A stretch of 64,000 bases of DNA from Caulobacter sp. FWC2 (GCF_002742625.1 NZ_PEBF01000001.1:4588001-4652000); one strand, 5' to 3'; counted from the first letter of the stretch, positions 1 through 8,548 are shown. Notes: generated by a model from the letters alone, not told the origin. Translations and numbers: made by a program.

Positions 1-2
1 CC

Positions 3-659
3 TTCCTGGCCATGAAGGCGCGCATCGTCCGTCACATCGAGCAGCGCACGGCCCTGCTGGCCAGCGTCAGCCACGACCTGCGCACGCCCCTGACCCGCCT
101 GAAGCTGGAAATGGCCATGTCCGAACCCAGCGAACAGCTGGAGGCCATGAAGGGCGACCTCTCCGAGATGGAGCACATGATCGACGAGTACCTGGCCTTC
201 GCGCGCGGCGAAGGCGGGGAGGCGGTTCAGGAAATAAGCCTGTCGGAGCTGGTCGAGGGCGTGGTCGCCGACGCCGAGCGCGGCGGGGCGATGGTCGAGA
301 CCGAGATCACCCGCGATCTGGAGGCGCGCCTGCGGCCGCTGGCCTTCCGCCGGGCCCTGGCCAATCTGATCGACAACGGCGTCGCCCACGCCGACCGGGT
401 GAAGGTGACGGCCACCGCCCGTCTGACGGGCGGCGTGGAGGTGACGGTCGATGACGACGGCCCGGGCATCCCCGAGGACCGTTACGAGGAGGCATTCAAG
501 CCGTTCTCGCGGCTGGACGAGAGCCGGAACCAGAACGAGAAGGGCGTCGGCCTTGGGTTGGCCATTGCGCGGGATATGGCGCGGGGGCTCGGTGGGGATT
601 TGGTGCTGTCGCGCTCGATGATGGGGGGCTTGAGGGCCTCGATAAGGTTGCCGGGGTAA
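3..659 (+). CDS. Sensor histidine kinase, C-terminal part (5' end outside window)
   Basis: This is the cytoplasmic half of an EnvZ-type membrane histidine kinase; the reading frame is already open at the window edge, so the sensor and membrane parts are missing. Visible in order are the H box (SVSHDLRTPLTRLK, phospho-acceptor His), the N box (ANLIDNGVAHA), the G1 box (DDDGPGIP), an F box (FKPFSRLD) and the G2 box (GVGLGLAIA). These make it a complete dimerisation and ATPase core that would autophosphorylate and pass phosphate to a response regulator, probably encoded just upstream. The ATG at 12 is internal, since FLA precedes it in frame as in the end of a HAMP domain. The signal sensed cannot be told from this part. 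Confidence 0.93.
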   Translation, partial: FLAMKARIVRHIEQRTALLASVSHDLRTPLTRLKLEMAMSEPSEQLEAMKGDLSEMEHMIDEYLAFARGEGGEAVQEISLSELVEGVVADAERGGAMVETEITRDLEARLRPLAFRRALANLIDNGVAHADRVKVTATARLTGGVEVTVDDDGPGIPEDRYEEAFKPFSRLDESRNQNEKGVGLGLAIARDMARGLGGDLVLSRSMMGGLRASIRLPG

Positions 660-665
660 GATAGA

Positions 666-783
666 AGCTCCTCCCCCGCGTTGCGGGGGAGGTGGCCCAG
701 AGGGCCGGAGGGGGCTAGCTGGACTTTTGCCGAATTAGCCCCCTCAGCCGCTCCGCGGCAGCTCCCCCGCATCGCGGGGGAGC
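666..783. repeat. Family A palindromic intergenic repeat
   Basis: Two hairpin-forming arms (CTCCCCCGC..GCGGGGGAG on each side) flank a centre with GGTGGCCCAGAGGGCCGGAG. The same core recurs at 32.25 kb. The copy lies between the converging ends of the kinase gene and the TetR/COQ9-like gene, where it may also work as a bidirectional terminator. Confidence 0.8.
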
Positions 784-793
784 ATCTACTGGG

Positions 794-1351
794 CTAAAAC
801 CCCGCACCGATCTTCGCCAGCCGGTCGGCCATCTGCTTAAGCCGCTTGTCCAGCTCGGCCATGGTGCGGTTCAGGGCGCCTTCGTCGTCGCGCCAGACCT
901 GGACGACACGGGCCCACACGGCGGTCATGGCGACCAGACGCGGGGCGGTGGCCTCGATCCCGGCGGCTTCCAGCACGGCGCGGGCGATGCGGGGGAAGCG
1001 GCTCGCCGAGGCGAGAACGCCCTCGGCCTTGGCGATGGCGATCAGGGCCACGCGGTGGGGCTCCATCGCTTCCAGCCGGGCCATGGCGGCGTCGAACAGG
1101 CGGTCGTGGACGTCGGCGCTCTCGGCATAGTCGACGCCCAGAGCCGCGCGGTCGAAGCGGGCCGACAGATGGGCCAGCACCGCGTGCTTGCTGTCGGCCA
1201 GGCCGTAGAGCGCGGCGAACGGAACCTCGGCCTTCACAGCGATGTCGCGCAGGGCGATGGCCGGCCACGGCCTGTCGGCGGCCAGGGCGAGGGATGCGGC
1301 GGCGGCGCGGTCGAGGATGTCGTCGTCAGCGGAGATCGGGGCGTCGGTCAT
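794..1351 (-). CDS. TetR-fold / COQ9-like protein
   Basis: A 185-residue protein. The N-terminal 55 residues look like a TetR-type helix-turn-helix (ILDRAAAASLALAADRPWPAIALRDIAVKAEVPFAALY, read in two stretches). The C-terminal part (WRDDEG..TMAELDKRLKQM) resembles the end of COQ9-family proteins, which share the TetR fold but bind lipid and help ubiquinone synthesis. It starts at the ATG at 1351, 40 bp after the proC stop, so it is probably cotranscribed with proC; the frame is open further upstream but that part overlaps proC. It could be a DNA-binding repressor or a COQ9-type lipid-binding factor; a ubiK gene 1.6 kb away favours the latter slightly. Confidence 0.75.
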   Translation of the reverse strand: MTDAPISADDDILDRAAAASLALAADRPWPAIALRDIAVKAEVPFAALYGLADSKHAVLAHLSARFDRAALGVDYAESADVHDRLFDAAMARLEAMEPHRVALIAIAKAEGVLASASRFPRIARAVLEAAGIEATAPRLVAMTAVWARVVQVWRDDEGALNRTMAELDKRLKQMADRLAKIGAGF

Positions 1352-1391
1352 GGGAGTCACATGGCGGCGGAAAGCGACGAGAGCAAGACGC

Positions 1392-2174
1392 TCACCCCCC
1401 AAGTTCCTTCGAGCGCGCCACGGCGGCGTCCAGCGCCTTGGGCAGCAGGTCGCCAAAGCCGCCCTCGCCCATCAGCACCGCCAGCGCCGCAGCCGTCGTG
1501 CCGCCCGGCGAGGTCACCTGCTTGCGCAGTTCGGCCGGCTCCTCGCCGCCCTTCTCCATCAGCGCTGCGGCGCCGATGATCGTGGCGCGGGCCAGCCTGG
1601 CGCTGTCGGCCGCGTCCAGCCCCTGGGCCGCGCCGGCGGCTTCGAGCGCCTCGATGAAGGCATAGAGATAGGCCGGCGCCGAGCCCGACACGGCGGTGGC
1701 CGCGTGCAGCAGGTCCTCGCTGGGCAGGTCGACCACGGTCGCGACTGGGGCGAACAGGGCCTGGGCGACTGCGCGGGCGGCATCATCTTCGGCATGGATC
1801 GAGGCCGTACCCCGGCCAATGGCGACGGCGGTGGTCGGCATCACCCGCGCCACGCGCCGGCCGCCGAAGACTTCGGAAATGTCCGCCGCGCGCACACCGG
1901 CGGCGATCGAGACGATGATCGCGTCGGGGGCAAGGTGAGGAACCACGTCCTTGACCGCCTCGCGCCAGATCTGCGGTTTCACGGCCAGCAGCACGGTCTT
2001 TGCTGCGCCCAGCGCTTCCAGCGGCGGATTGACGAGCGCGCCTTGGAAGGCGGCGGGGTCGACGTTCGGATCACGGACGATCAGGTCGGCGGCGGCGAAG
2101 GCGCCGGCCGCGCTCCAGCCTTCGATCAAGGCGCCGCCCATGCGGCCCGCGCCGAGGAGGAGAATGGTGGTCAT
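1392..2174 (-). CDS. proC: Pyrroline-5-carboxylate reductase
   Basis: Catalyses the last step of proline synthesis, reducing 1-pyrroline-5-carboxylate to proline with NAD(P)H in the cytoplasm. At 260 residues it has the usual family length. The N-terminal Rossmann fold begins with LLLGAGRMGGALIEGW, followed by VLLAVKPQ and the VRVMPTT-like segment (ARVMPTTAVAIGRG). The C-terminal dimerisation and active-site domain shows SGSAPAYLYAFIEAL and the family signature around VTSPGGTTAAAL. It lies between the YbjN-family gene upstream and the TetR/COQ9-like gene downstream, all on the minus strand. Confidence 0.96.
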   Translation of the reverse strand: MTTILLLGAGRMGGALIEGWSAAGAFAAADLIVRDPNVDPAAFQGALVNPPLEALGAAKTVLLAVKPQIWREAVKDVVPHLAPDAIIVSIAAGVRAADISEVFGGRRVARVMPTTAVAIGRGTASIHAEDDAARAVAQALFAPVATVVDLPSEDLLHAATAVSGSAPAYLYAFIEALEAAGAAQGLDAADSARLARATIIGAAALMEKGGEEPAELRKQVTSPGGTTAAALAVLMGEGGFGDLLPKALDAAVARSKELGG

Positions 2175-2185
2175 GGCGGGTCTCC

Positions 2186-2256
2186 CTCGCGGCCGCGAGG
2201 CAACCCCTCATCCGACCTGCTTCGCAGGCCACCTTCTCCCGCAAGGGGAGAAGGGA
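2186..2256. repeat. Hairpin cluster between ybjN-like gene and proC
   Basis: Three adjacent palindromes: CTCGCGGCCGCGAG (2186-2199), CCTGCTTCGCAGG (2216-2228) and CCTTCTCCC-GCAA-GGGGAGAAGG (2232-2254). The arms resemble the other G/C-tract palindromes in this window. On the minus strand they form the leader before proC and could attenuate or process a shared transcript. Confidence 0.65.
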
Positions 2257-2269
2257 AGTCCAGCCTAAA

Positions 2270-2776
2270 TCAGGCTTGGCCCACCGTCTCGAACATGCAG
2301 GCGGCCATGGCTTCGTCCGGGGTCTTGGCGCCCTGGAGCAGGAATTCGAAGGCCGGGAAGAAGCGATCGGCCGCTTCCACCGCCGCGTCGATCATCGAGG
2401 CGGCCTGGGCCATGGTCGGCCGTTCGCCAGCCGGCAGGGCCAGGGCGTGACGGAACACGACCTCGCCGTCCTCGGTCCAGACCTCGAAGTGGCCGAGCCA
2501 GACGCGCTGGTTGATCAGGGCCAGCAGCTCATAGGCGTTGGGGCGCTTGGACTTCGGCGCGCGCATGTCCAGCGACAGGCACAGCTGCAGGCAGTCAGCC
2601 TCCGGACGCCAGGCGAACCACAGCTCGTAGTCCTTCCAGTCGCCCTTCAGCGCGAACGCCAGGTCGCCGTCTTCGGTGCGATCAAAGGTCAGGTTCTCGG
2701 CCGACAGCACGTGTTCGACCACCTCGAGGGGATCAAGCGCCATCAGGACGTCGTCGTCTTCCGGTTGGGTGTCCAT
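2270..2776 (-). CDS. YbjN-domain protein
   Basis: A 168-residue acidic soluble protein of the YbjN family, which shares a fold with type III secretion chaperones; members have been linked to stress response and motility in enterobacteria, but the molecular role is unclear. Recognisable are the N-terminal P-L-E-V-V-E-H-V-L segment, the central beta-rich part (GDLAFALKGDWKDYELWFAW) and NAYELLALINQRVWLGHFE, then a C-terminal helical stretch. No signal peptide or membrane segment is present. It precedes proC on the same strand. The family call is firm; the function is unknown. Confidence 0.85.
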   Translation of the reverse strand: MDTQPEDDDVLMALDPLEVVEHVLSAENLTFDRTEDGDLAFALKGDWKDYELWFAWRPEADCLQLCLSLDMRAPKSKRPNAYELLALINQRVWLGHFEVWTEDGEVVFRHALALPAGERPTMAQAASMIDAAVEAADRFFPAFEFLLQGAKTPDEAMAACMFETVGQA

Positions 2777-2908
2777 GAAAAACCTACGTCCCCGCCGGCG
2801 ACGGCAGGGGGAGCCCCCGCCATGAATCGCTTACGTACCAGGGGACACTAATCTGCTTCGTGACGTTCGTCTCAACTCGCTTCACGCCGTGAGCGAGCGC
2901 CGAATCGC

Positions 2909-3178
2909 CTATTCGCCTGAACTCGCGGTTTTTCCAGCGGCGCTTTTGGCGGGGGCCTTCTTGGCCCCTTTCAGCGTCGCGACCTCTTCGCGGAGCGCGG
3001 CCACCTCGGCCTTCAGCGCTTCGAAATCATCGCGACGGATCAGGTCGAACTCGGCCGCCAGACGATCGGCCTGAGCCCGCATGGCGGTCTTGGCCTCCTC
3101 GCCGGCCGTCTGGGCGATGCCCATGGCCGCCTGGGTCAGCTTGGCGAATTCGTCGAGGAAGGGATTCTGGCTGTGCAT
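2909..3178 (-). CDS. ubiK: UbiK-type accessory factor (BMFP domain)
   Basis: An 89-residue protein with the MHSQNPFLDEFAKL start, the helical region TAAMGIA..EEAKTAMRAQAD and the coiled coil EFDLIRRDDFEALKAEVAALREEVATL, followed by an Ala/Lys tail. UbiK proteins assist ubiquinone biosynthesis by binding the UbiJ lipid carrier, acting at or near the membrane. The frame stays open far upstream, but the ATG at 3178 gives the family's normal N terminus. It is divergent from lgt, with 114 bp between them that should hold both promoters. Confidence 0.88.
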   Translation of the reverse strand: MHSQNPFLDEFAKLTQAAMGIAQTAGEEAKTAMRAQADRLAAEFDLIRRDDFEALKAEVAALREEVATLKGAKKAPAKSAAGKTASSGE

Positions 3179-3292
3179 CGCGGTTCCGAGTGGCCCGAAG
3201 AGCGGGCGCCATCTCTTATATGGGAAACAGGGGATGAAAGCGAAGCCCGAAGGCGATAGGACTGCGACGATCTGTCTCGCACGGAGCCGCGC

Positions 3293-4207
3293 GTGATCTT
3301 CCCGAACATCGACCCCATCGTGCACATCGGTCCCTGGGCCCTGCAGTGGGGTCCGCTGGCCCTGCGCTGGTACGCCCTGGCCTATGTGGCGGGCATCCTG
3401 CTGGGCTGGCGCTTCGCCGTCCGGATGACCCGGACCGAACGCCTGTGGGGCGGCCGTACGCCGACCGCCACGCCGCTGCAGATCGATGATCTGGTGCTGT
3501 GGATCACCCTGGGCATCATCCTGGGCGGGCGGCTGGGCTACATCCTGTTCTACATGCTGATGAACGAGGACCAGCGGATCTGGCTGCTTTCGCACCCTCT
3601 GGACGTGTTCAAGATCTGGGAGGGCGGCATGTCCTTCCATGGCGGCTTCCTGGGCGTCTGCGCGGCCATCGCGCTGTTCGCCCGCCAGCAGAAGATCGAC
3701 GTGCTGAAGCTGGGCGACCTGATCGCGCCGGTGGCGCCGATCGGCATCTTCTTCGGCCGCGTCGCCAACTTCATCAACGGCGAGCTGTGGGGCCGGCCGA
3801 CCGACGGGCCTTTGGGCATCATCTTCTGCAACGAGACCATCAAGGCCGCTCACCCGCAGCACATCTGCCCTGCCGGTTCCTATCCGCGCCATCCCAGCCA
3901 GCTCTATGAGGCGGGCCTCGAGGGCCTGCTGCTGTTCCTGATCCTGGCCTTCGCCGTCTATCGCCTGAAGTGGCTGCAGCGGCGCGGGGCGATCGTGGCG
4001 ACCTTCCTGATCGCCTACGGCCTGTTCCGCCTGTCGCTGGAGAACGTGCGCAATCCGGACGTCGGCATGCCCGACTTCCCGTTCGGCCTGACCATGGGGA
4101 TGATGCTGTCGACCCCGATGATCCTGGTCGGCGGCTGGCTGATGTGGAAGGCGCTGCGCGAGCCCATTCAAGTCGGTCCAGGCGAAGGCGGGCATGAGCC
4201 TGCTTGA
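3293..4207 (+). CDS. lgt: Prolipoprotein diacylglyceryl transferase
   Basis: Inner-membrane enzyme that moves diacylglyceryl from phosphatidylglycerol to the lipobox cysteine of prolipoproteins, the first step of lipoprotein maturation. The 304 residues contain about seven hydrophobic segments and the conserved motifs HGGFLG and the Lgt signature RVANFINGELWGR, plus YPRHPSQLYEA near residue 200. The start is a GTG at 3293. Its last 14 bp overlap the start of the methyltransferase gene, so lgt, the methyltransferase and pgeF form one translationally coupled operon. Several lipoproteins in this window would be its substrates. Confidence 0.97.
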   Translation: MIFPNIDPIVHIGPWALQWGPLALRWYALAYVAGILLGWRFAVRMTRTERLWGGRTPTATPLQIDDLVLWITLGIILGGRLGYILFYMLMNEDQRIWLLSHPLDVFKIWEGGMSFHGGFLGVCAAIALFARQQKIDVLKLGDLIAPVAPIGIFFGRVANFINGELWGRPTDGPLGIIFCNETIKAAHPQHICPAGSYPRHPSQLYEAGLEGLLLFLILAFAVYRLKWLQRRGAIVATFLIAYGLFRLSLENVRNPDVGMPDFPFGLTMGMMLSTPMILVGGWLMWKALREPIQVGPGEGGHEPA

Positions 4208-5366
4208 TCGCCTGAAGGCGCAGATCGCCCAGGACGGGCCGATCGGCGTTCCCGAGTTCTTCACCCGCTGCCTGCACGACCCCCGCGACGGCTATTACGC
4301 CATGCGGCCTGATCTGGGAGCCGGCGGCGACTTCATCACCGCGCCGCTGGTCAGCCAGATGTTCGGCGAGCTGATCGGCCTGTGGGTGCTGGAGACCTGG
4401 ACCCGCATGGGCCGGCCATCGCCGTTCAGGCTGGTCGAGATGGGCCCAGGCGATGGCACGCTGATGAGCGACCTGCTGCGGGCCGGCCGGCTGGATCCCG
4501 CTTTCCTGGCCGCCGCCGAGGTATGGCTGGTCGAGGTGTCGGCCCCGCTGCGCGCCAAACAGGCCGCCAGGCTGGGCGAAGGTCCACGCTGGGTCAGTCG
4601 CCTGGACGAGGTCCCGGCAGGCGCGCCGATGATCCTGGTGGCCAACGAGCTGCTGGACTGCCTGCCCGCCCGCCAGTTCGTGCGGACCAAGGACGGCTGG
4701 GCCGAGCGGGTGATCGGATTGGGCGAGGACGGTCAGCTGGCGTTCGGGCTCAGAAGCTTAGGCAAATCCCCCCTCCCCCTTGATGGGGGAGGGGCAGGGG
4801 TAGGGGTGACAGCAGCGTTGGATGACGAGCGCCGTCGCCAGGTGGCCGACGCGGAATACACCCCCATCCCCAACCCTTCACCCATCAAGGGGGAAGGGAG
4901 CATTGGCCAGATCTGGGAATCCTCCCCCGCGCAGGCGGCCCTGGCCTCCGACATCGCCCACCGCCTCATCACGGACGGCGGCGCGGCGCTGCTGATCGAC
5001 TATGGCCGCGACGTCCCCGAAGCCGGCGACACCCTGCAGGCCGTGCAGGGCCACCAGAAGGTCGATCCGCTGACCACCGCGGGCCTGGCCGACCTCACCG
5101 TCTGGGCCGACTTCCCCTCGGTCGTCGCCGCAGCGCGGGAAACCGGCGCCAAGGCGGGGCCGATCCTGAGCCAGGGCGAGTTCCTGCTGGCCCTGGGAAT
5201 CGAGGCCCGCGCCCAGGCCTTGGCCAGCGCCCGCCCCGATCGCGCCGACCAGATCGCAAGACAGCTTGATCGTCTGGTCGGAGAGGCGCAGATGGGCGCT
5301 CTGTTCAAGGTTGCGTGCCTGACCGCGCCCGACCTTTCGCCCCCCCTCTTCGAGGACGCGACATGA
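4194..5366 (+). CDS. MidA/NDUFAF7-type SAM-dependent methyltransferase with in-frame insert
   Basis: A 390-residue class I methyltransferase of the DUF185/MidA family, whose eukaryotic member NDUFAF7 methylates an arginine of complex I. The N-terminal GPIGVPEFFTRCLHDPRDGYY motif, GAGGDFITAPLVSQMFGELIG and the SAM-binding segment LVEMGPGDGTLMSDLL are intact, as is the C-terminal part (LIDYGRDVPEAGDTLQAVQGH). Residues about 192-235 are not part of the family: they are encoded by a 132 bp palindromic element (4768-4899) that keeps the frame. The gene overlaps lgt by 14 bp and its TGA overlaps the pgeF ATG. The target in bacteria is inferred only. Confidence 0.9.
   Translation: MSLLDRLKAQIAQDGPIGVPEFFTRCLHDPRDGYYAMRPDLGAGGDFITAPLVSQMFGELIGLWVLETWTRMGRPSPFRLVEMGPGDGTLMSDLLRAGRLDPAFLAAAEVWLVEVSAPLRAKQAARLGEGPRWVSRLDEVPAGAPMILVANELLDCLPARQFVRTKDGWAERVIGLGEDGQLAFGLRSLGKSPLPLDGGGAGVGVTAALDDERRRQVADAEYTPIPNPSPIKGEGSIGQIWESSPAQAALASDIAHRLITDGGAALLIDYGRDVPEAGDTLQAVQGHQKVDPLTTAGLADLTVWADFPSVVAAARETGAKAGPILSQGEFLLALGIEARAQALASARPDRADQIARQLDRLVGEAQMGALFKVACLTAPDLSPPLFEDAT
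4768..4899. repeat. Palindromic element inserted in frame within the methyltransferase gene
   Basis: The left arm (4768-4810: C tract, CTTGATGGGGGAGGGG, then G tracts) and right arm (4858-4899: C tracts, then CCATCAAGGGGGAAGGG) are inverted copies of each other, around a spacer of about 47 bp. The element is 132 bp, exactly 44 codons, with no stop in the coding frame, giving a Pro/Gly-rich insert that ends NPSPIKGEG. Confidence 0.85.
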
Positions 5367-6151
5367 CCAAGACACCCGACCTGCCCACCGTCCAGTCGCC
5401 GCTGCTGGCCAGCCTGCCCGGGATCAAGCACGCCTTCTTCACGCGCCAGGGCGGGGTCTCGAAGGGGATCTACGACAGCCTGAACGTGGGGCGCGGCAGC
5501 AAGGACGAGCCGGCCGACGTCGAGGAGAACCGCGCCCGCATCGCGCGCTGGTTCGGCGGCGCGCCCGAGGACCTGAACGTCTGCTACCAGATCCACTCGA
5601 CCATCGCGATCACGGCCGACGGCTCCTGGGGCGATGCGCGGCCGGAAGGCGACGCGGTGGTCTCCAAGACCCCGGGCGTCATCTGCGGCGCCATGGCGGC
5701 CGACTGCGCGCCGGTGCTGCTGGCCGATCCCGAGGCGCGGATCGTGGCCGCCGCCCATGCCGGCTGGCGCGGAGCCCTGGACGGCGTCGTCCAGGCCGCC
5801 GTCGACCGCATGGTCGAACTGGGCGCCCGACCCGAACGCATCACCGGCGTCGTCGGTCCCTGCATCGGCCCCAAGTCCTACGAGGTCGGCCTGGAGTTCC
5901 TGCACCGGTTCGAGGCCGACTGCCCTGGCTCGGGCCGGTTCTTCAAGCCGGGCGCCGCCGAGGACAAGCGCTTCTTCGACCTGCCGGCCTTCGTGCTGGA
6001 CCGCCTGGAGACCGCCGGCGTCGAGCGTCGCGAATGGGTCGGGCGCGACACGCGGGCCGAGGAGGATTGGTTCTTCTCCAACCGTCGCGCCTTCCTGAAC
6101 AACGAGGGCGACTATGGCCGCCTGCTGTCGGCGATCAGCCTGGAAGCCTAG
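5363..6151 (+). CDS. pgeF: PgeF / YfiH-family multicopper-type purine nucleoside phosphorylase
   Basis: A 262-residue member of the YfiH (DUF152) family. Older annotations say laccase or polyphenol oxidase; later work assigns purine nucleoside phosphorylase or adenosine deaminase activity and, for PgeF, editing of peptidoglycan. The family core is clear: HAFFTRQGGVSKGIYDSLNVG near the N terminus, CYQIHSTIA, the metal-site segment ADCAPVLLADP and AHAGWRGALDGV, and VVGPCIGPKSYEVG. The start was set at 5363, where ATGA overlaps the stop of the methyltransferase gene; a start at 5315 would run inside that gene. Confidence 0.92.
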   Translation: MTKTPDLPTVQSPLLASLPGIKHAFFTRQGGVSKGIYDSLNVGRGSKDEPADVEENRARIARWFGGAPEDLNVCYQIHSTIAITADGSWGDARPEGDAVVSKTPGVICGAMAADCAPVLLADPEARIVAAAHAGWRGALDGVVQAAVDRMVELGARPERITGVVGPCIGPKSYEVGLEFLHRFEADCPGSGRFFKPGAAEDKRFFDLPAFVLDRLETAGVERREWVGRDTRAEEDWFFSNRRAFLNNEGDYGRLLSAISLEA

Positions 6152-6262
6152 AGCCTGTCCGTTTCTGATGGAATCATCAGAAACGGATAAACAGGCTCTA
6201 TCTCAAACACCTAGAGCGTGGCGGGCGCCGAAACCGCTCACACTTTCGGCTGCCACGCTCTA
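6152..6262. repeat. Family C palindromic repeats (two hairpins)
   Basis: Two back-to-back palindromes fill the space after pgeF: AGAGCCTGTCCGTTTCTGAT with its inverse (6152-6201), and AGAGCGTGGCGGGCGCCGAA with its inverse ending CACGCTCTAA (about 6213-6262). A related pair lies before the tRNA-Ser gene at 43.26 kb. The first hairpin may also end the lgt-pgeF transcript. Confidence 0.8.
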
Positions 6263-6401
6263 AGGGAATCATGCGGCGCCGAGGACACGACGGCGAAGCT
6301 CCGCATACGGAAGCGGAAAAGTTCCGCCGTTAACACTTGTGCCTGGGGCGATCGCTGCTAGAAGGCCCCGCATCGGCCGCCCCCCACCCCGAGATATCTC
6401 C

Positions 6402-7340
6402 ATGAAGCTGCTGTCCGGCAACTCCAACCGCCCGCTGTCCCAGGCGATCGCGGAATATCTCGACATGCCGCTGACCCGCGCCCAGGTGCGCCGGTTCGCC
6501 GACCTCGAAGTGTTCGTCACCATCGACGAGAACGTGCGGGGGGAGGACGTCTTCGTCATCCAGTCGACCAGCTATCCGGCCAACGACAACCTGATGGAGC
6601 TGTTGATCTGCATCGACGCCCTCAAGCGCGCGTCGGGCAAGCGGATCACCGCGGTGCTGCCCTATTTCGGCTACGCCCGCCAGGACCGTAAGACCGGCGG
6701 CCGCACGCCGATCTCGGCCAAGCTGGTCGCCAACCTGATCACCCGCTCGGGCGCCGACCGCGTCCTGACGATGGATCTGCACGCTGGCCAGATCCAGGGC
6801 TTCTTCGATATCCCGACCGACAACCTGCTGCCCTCGCGCCTGATGGCCGAGGACATCCGCCGCCACTACGCCATGGGCGACGACCTGATGGTCGTGTCGC
6901 CCGACGTTGGCGGCGTGGTGCGCGCCCGCGCCCTGGCCAAGCGCCTGGACGACGCCGATCTCGCCATCGTCGACAAGCGCCGCTCGGGTCCGGGCCAGTC
7001 GGAAGTCATGAACATCATCGGCGACGTCAAGGACCGCCGCTGCATCCTGTTCGACGACATCGCCGACTCGGCCGGCACCCTGTGCAACGCCGCCCAGGCT
7101 CTGATGAGCCACGGCGCCAAGTCGGTTAGCGCCTACATCACCCACGGCGTCCTGTCGGGCGCGGCGGCGGACCGGGTCGCTAATTCGGTCCTGACCGAAC
7201 TGGTCGTCACCGATTCGATCGAGGCCTCGGACACCGCCAAGGCCTGCTCCAAGATCCGCTACGTCTCGTGCGCCCCCCTGATCGGCGAAGCCATCCGCCG
7301 CATCGCCAACGAAGAGTCGGTCTCGAAGCTGTTCGATTAA
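6402..7340 (+). CDS. prs: Ribose-phosphate pyrophosphokinase
   Basis: Makes phosphoribosyl pyrophosphate from ribose-5-phosphate and ATP, feeding purine, pyrimidine, histidine and NAD synthesis. The 312-residue protein starts [16 protein letters not shown] and carries the family's [14 protein letters not shown], the catalytic flexible-loop region [40 protein letters not shown] and the PRPP-binding loop [17 protein letters not shown]. The ATG at 6402 was chosen because translation from 6339 adds a non-conserved Pro/Arg stretch. It stands alone after a repeat-filled gap of 250 bp. Confidence 0.97.
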   Translation: MKLLSGNSNRPLSQAIAEYLDMPLTRAQVRRFADLEVFVTIDENVRGEDVFVIQSTSYPANDNLMELLICIDALKRASGKRITAVLPYFGYARQDRKTGGRTPISAKLVANLITRSGADRVLTMDLHAGQIQGFFDIPTDNLLPSRLMAEDIRRHYAMGDDLMVVSPDVGGVVRARALAKRLDDADLAIVDKRRSGPGQSEVMNIIGDVKDRRCILFDDIADSAGTLCNAAQALMSHGAKSVSAYITHGVLSGAAADRVANSVLTELVVTDSIEASDTAKACSKIRYVSCAPLIGEAIRRIANEESVSKLFD

Positions 7341-7478
7341 GCCTGTCGGGCGAAGGGAGAGCTTAAACTCGCCTCGCGCACGGCCACGCTTGTAAAAGTC
7401 TGGTTAACGGGGCGAAGTCACAATCTCGCCGACCCGGGCTGCTATGCGCGCCCCAAGACTTGATGGGGAATTCTCGAA

Positions 7479-8537
7479 ATGCGTTCTTTTTCGCGTACGC
7501 GCGTCGTCCTGACGACGTCCGTCGTGGCGCTGGCCGCCTTGATGGCGGCCTGTAGCGCCCCCGCGCCGCCCGCGCCGCCGCCCGTCGTGCAGGCGCCGCC
7601 ACCGCCGCCGCCCATCACCCTGTCGTCCAGCATCGTCGAACGCGCCAGCGCCTTCCGCGGCTACATGGCCCGCGCCGGCGCGGTGTCCCCGACCTTCCAG
7701 AACGGCGAGCAGATCCAGGCTTCGCTGAAGGTCGGCGCGTCCTACGAGGCCAAGTCGTTCATGAACGGCGCCGTGGCCTACGCCGCCGTCCTGGCCCTGC
7801 AGGACCCCACCTTCGTCGCCTCGGTGCGCGAGGTCGCGGCCAATCCGACCCAGCGCCAGGAGATGATCAACAACATCTTCTCCAACCCGTCGTACGCGGC
7901 CGTGTTCAAGGGCGCGGACAGCGCCGCCGGCCTGATCATCGACACGGTCGGCAATGACGGCCTGAGGGTTTACAGGGCCGGCAAGGCCGTGAAGCAGGCC
8001 GCCTACGACGTGCAGAAGTCGACCTGGTCGAAGAGCTCCGTCGTCGATCGCGACGGTCGCCTGGCCTCGGCCAAGAGCCTGTCGGCCAGCCCAGCCCTGG
8101 CCGAGAGCGCCGACGTGGCCGTGCTGCAGCAAGCCTCGACCGGCGGCCAGTCGCTGGGCCTGACCCCGCGCGCGGCTCCCGCCCCCTACCAGCCCGTGGT
8201 CATCCGCGGCCTGGCCGTGGCCGCCCTGGCCGCCCTGGGCGCGGCCGGCGACAACAACCTGGCCTCGATCGACGCGCTGAGCGGCGACTGGGCCACGGCC
8301 AACTGCCTGAACATGGCCAAGCTGAACCTCTACCAGTGCCTGGCCGTGTCCAAGCCGCACTACGAGGACATCTTCTGCCTGGGCCAGCACATCCTGATCG
8401 ACACCGGCGCGTGCGTGATCAAGGCCTCGGGCGCGACCCTGCCGCCGGAACCGCCTCCGCCGCCGAAGGCCGAGCCGGCCAAGAAGACCGTGGCCAAGAA
8501 GGCTCCGGCCAAGAAGCCGGCCGCCAAGAAGAGCTGA
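7479..8537 (+). CDS. Probable lipoprotein with proline-rich stretch and Lys/Ala/Pro tail
   Basis: A 352-residue protein not assigned to a named family. It has a signal peptide ending in a lipobox (ALMAAC, Cys about residue 24), then a Pro-rich linker (PPAPPPVVQAPPPPPP), a central domain of about 270 residues with Ala-rich helices and three late cysteines (ANCLNMAK, LYQCLAV, DIFCLGQH, plus GACVIK), and a C-terminal histone-H1-like tail of repeated AKK/APAKK units. It is probably anchored in the outer membrane or periplasm; the basic tail could bind peptidoglycan, LPS or nucleic acid, but that is inference. It is a single-gene unit between prs and rplY. Confidence 0.82.
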   Translation: MRSFSRTRVVLTTSVVALAALMAACSAPAPPAPPPVVQAPPPPPPITLSSSIVERASAFRGYMARAGAVSPTFQNGEQIQASLKVGASYEAKSFMNGAVAYAAVLALQDPTFVASVREVAANPTQRQEMINNIFSNPSYAAVFKGADSAAGLIIDTVGNDGLRVYRAGKAVKQAAYDVQKSTWSKSSVVDRDGRLASAKSLSASPALAESADVAVLQQASTGGQSLGLTPRAAPAPYQPVVIRGLAVAALAALGAAGDNNLASIDALSGDWATANCLNMAKLNLYQCLAVSKPHYEDIFCLGQHILIDTGACVIKASGATLPPEPPPPPKAEPAKKTVAKKAPAKKPAAKKS

Positions 8538-8548
8538 TCGTAGTCCGC

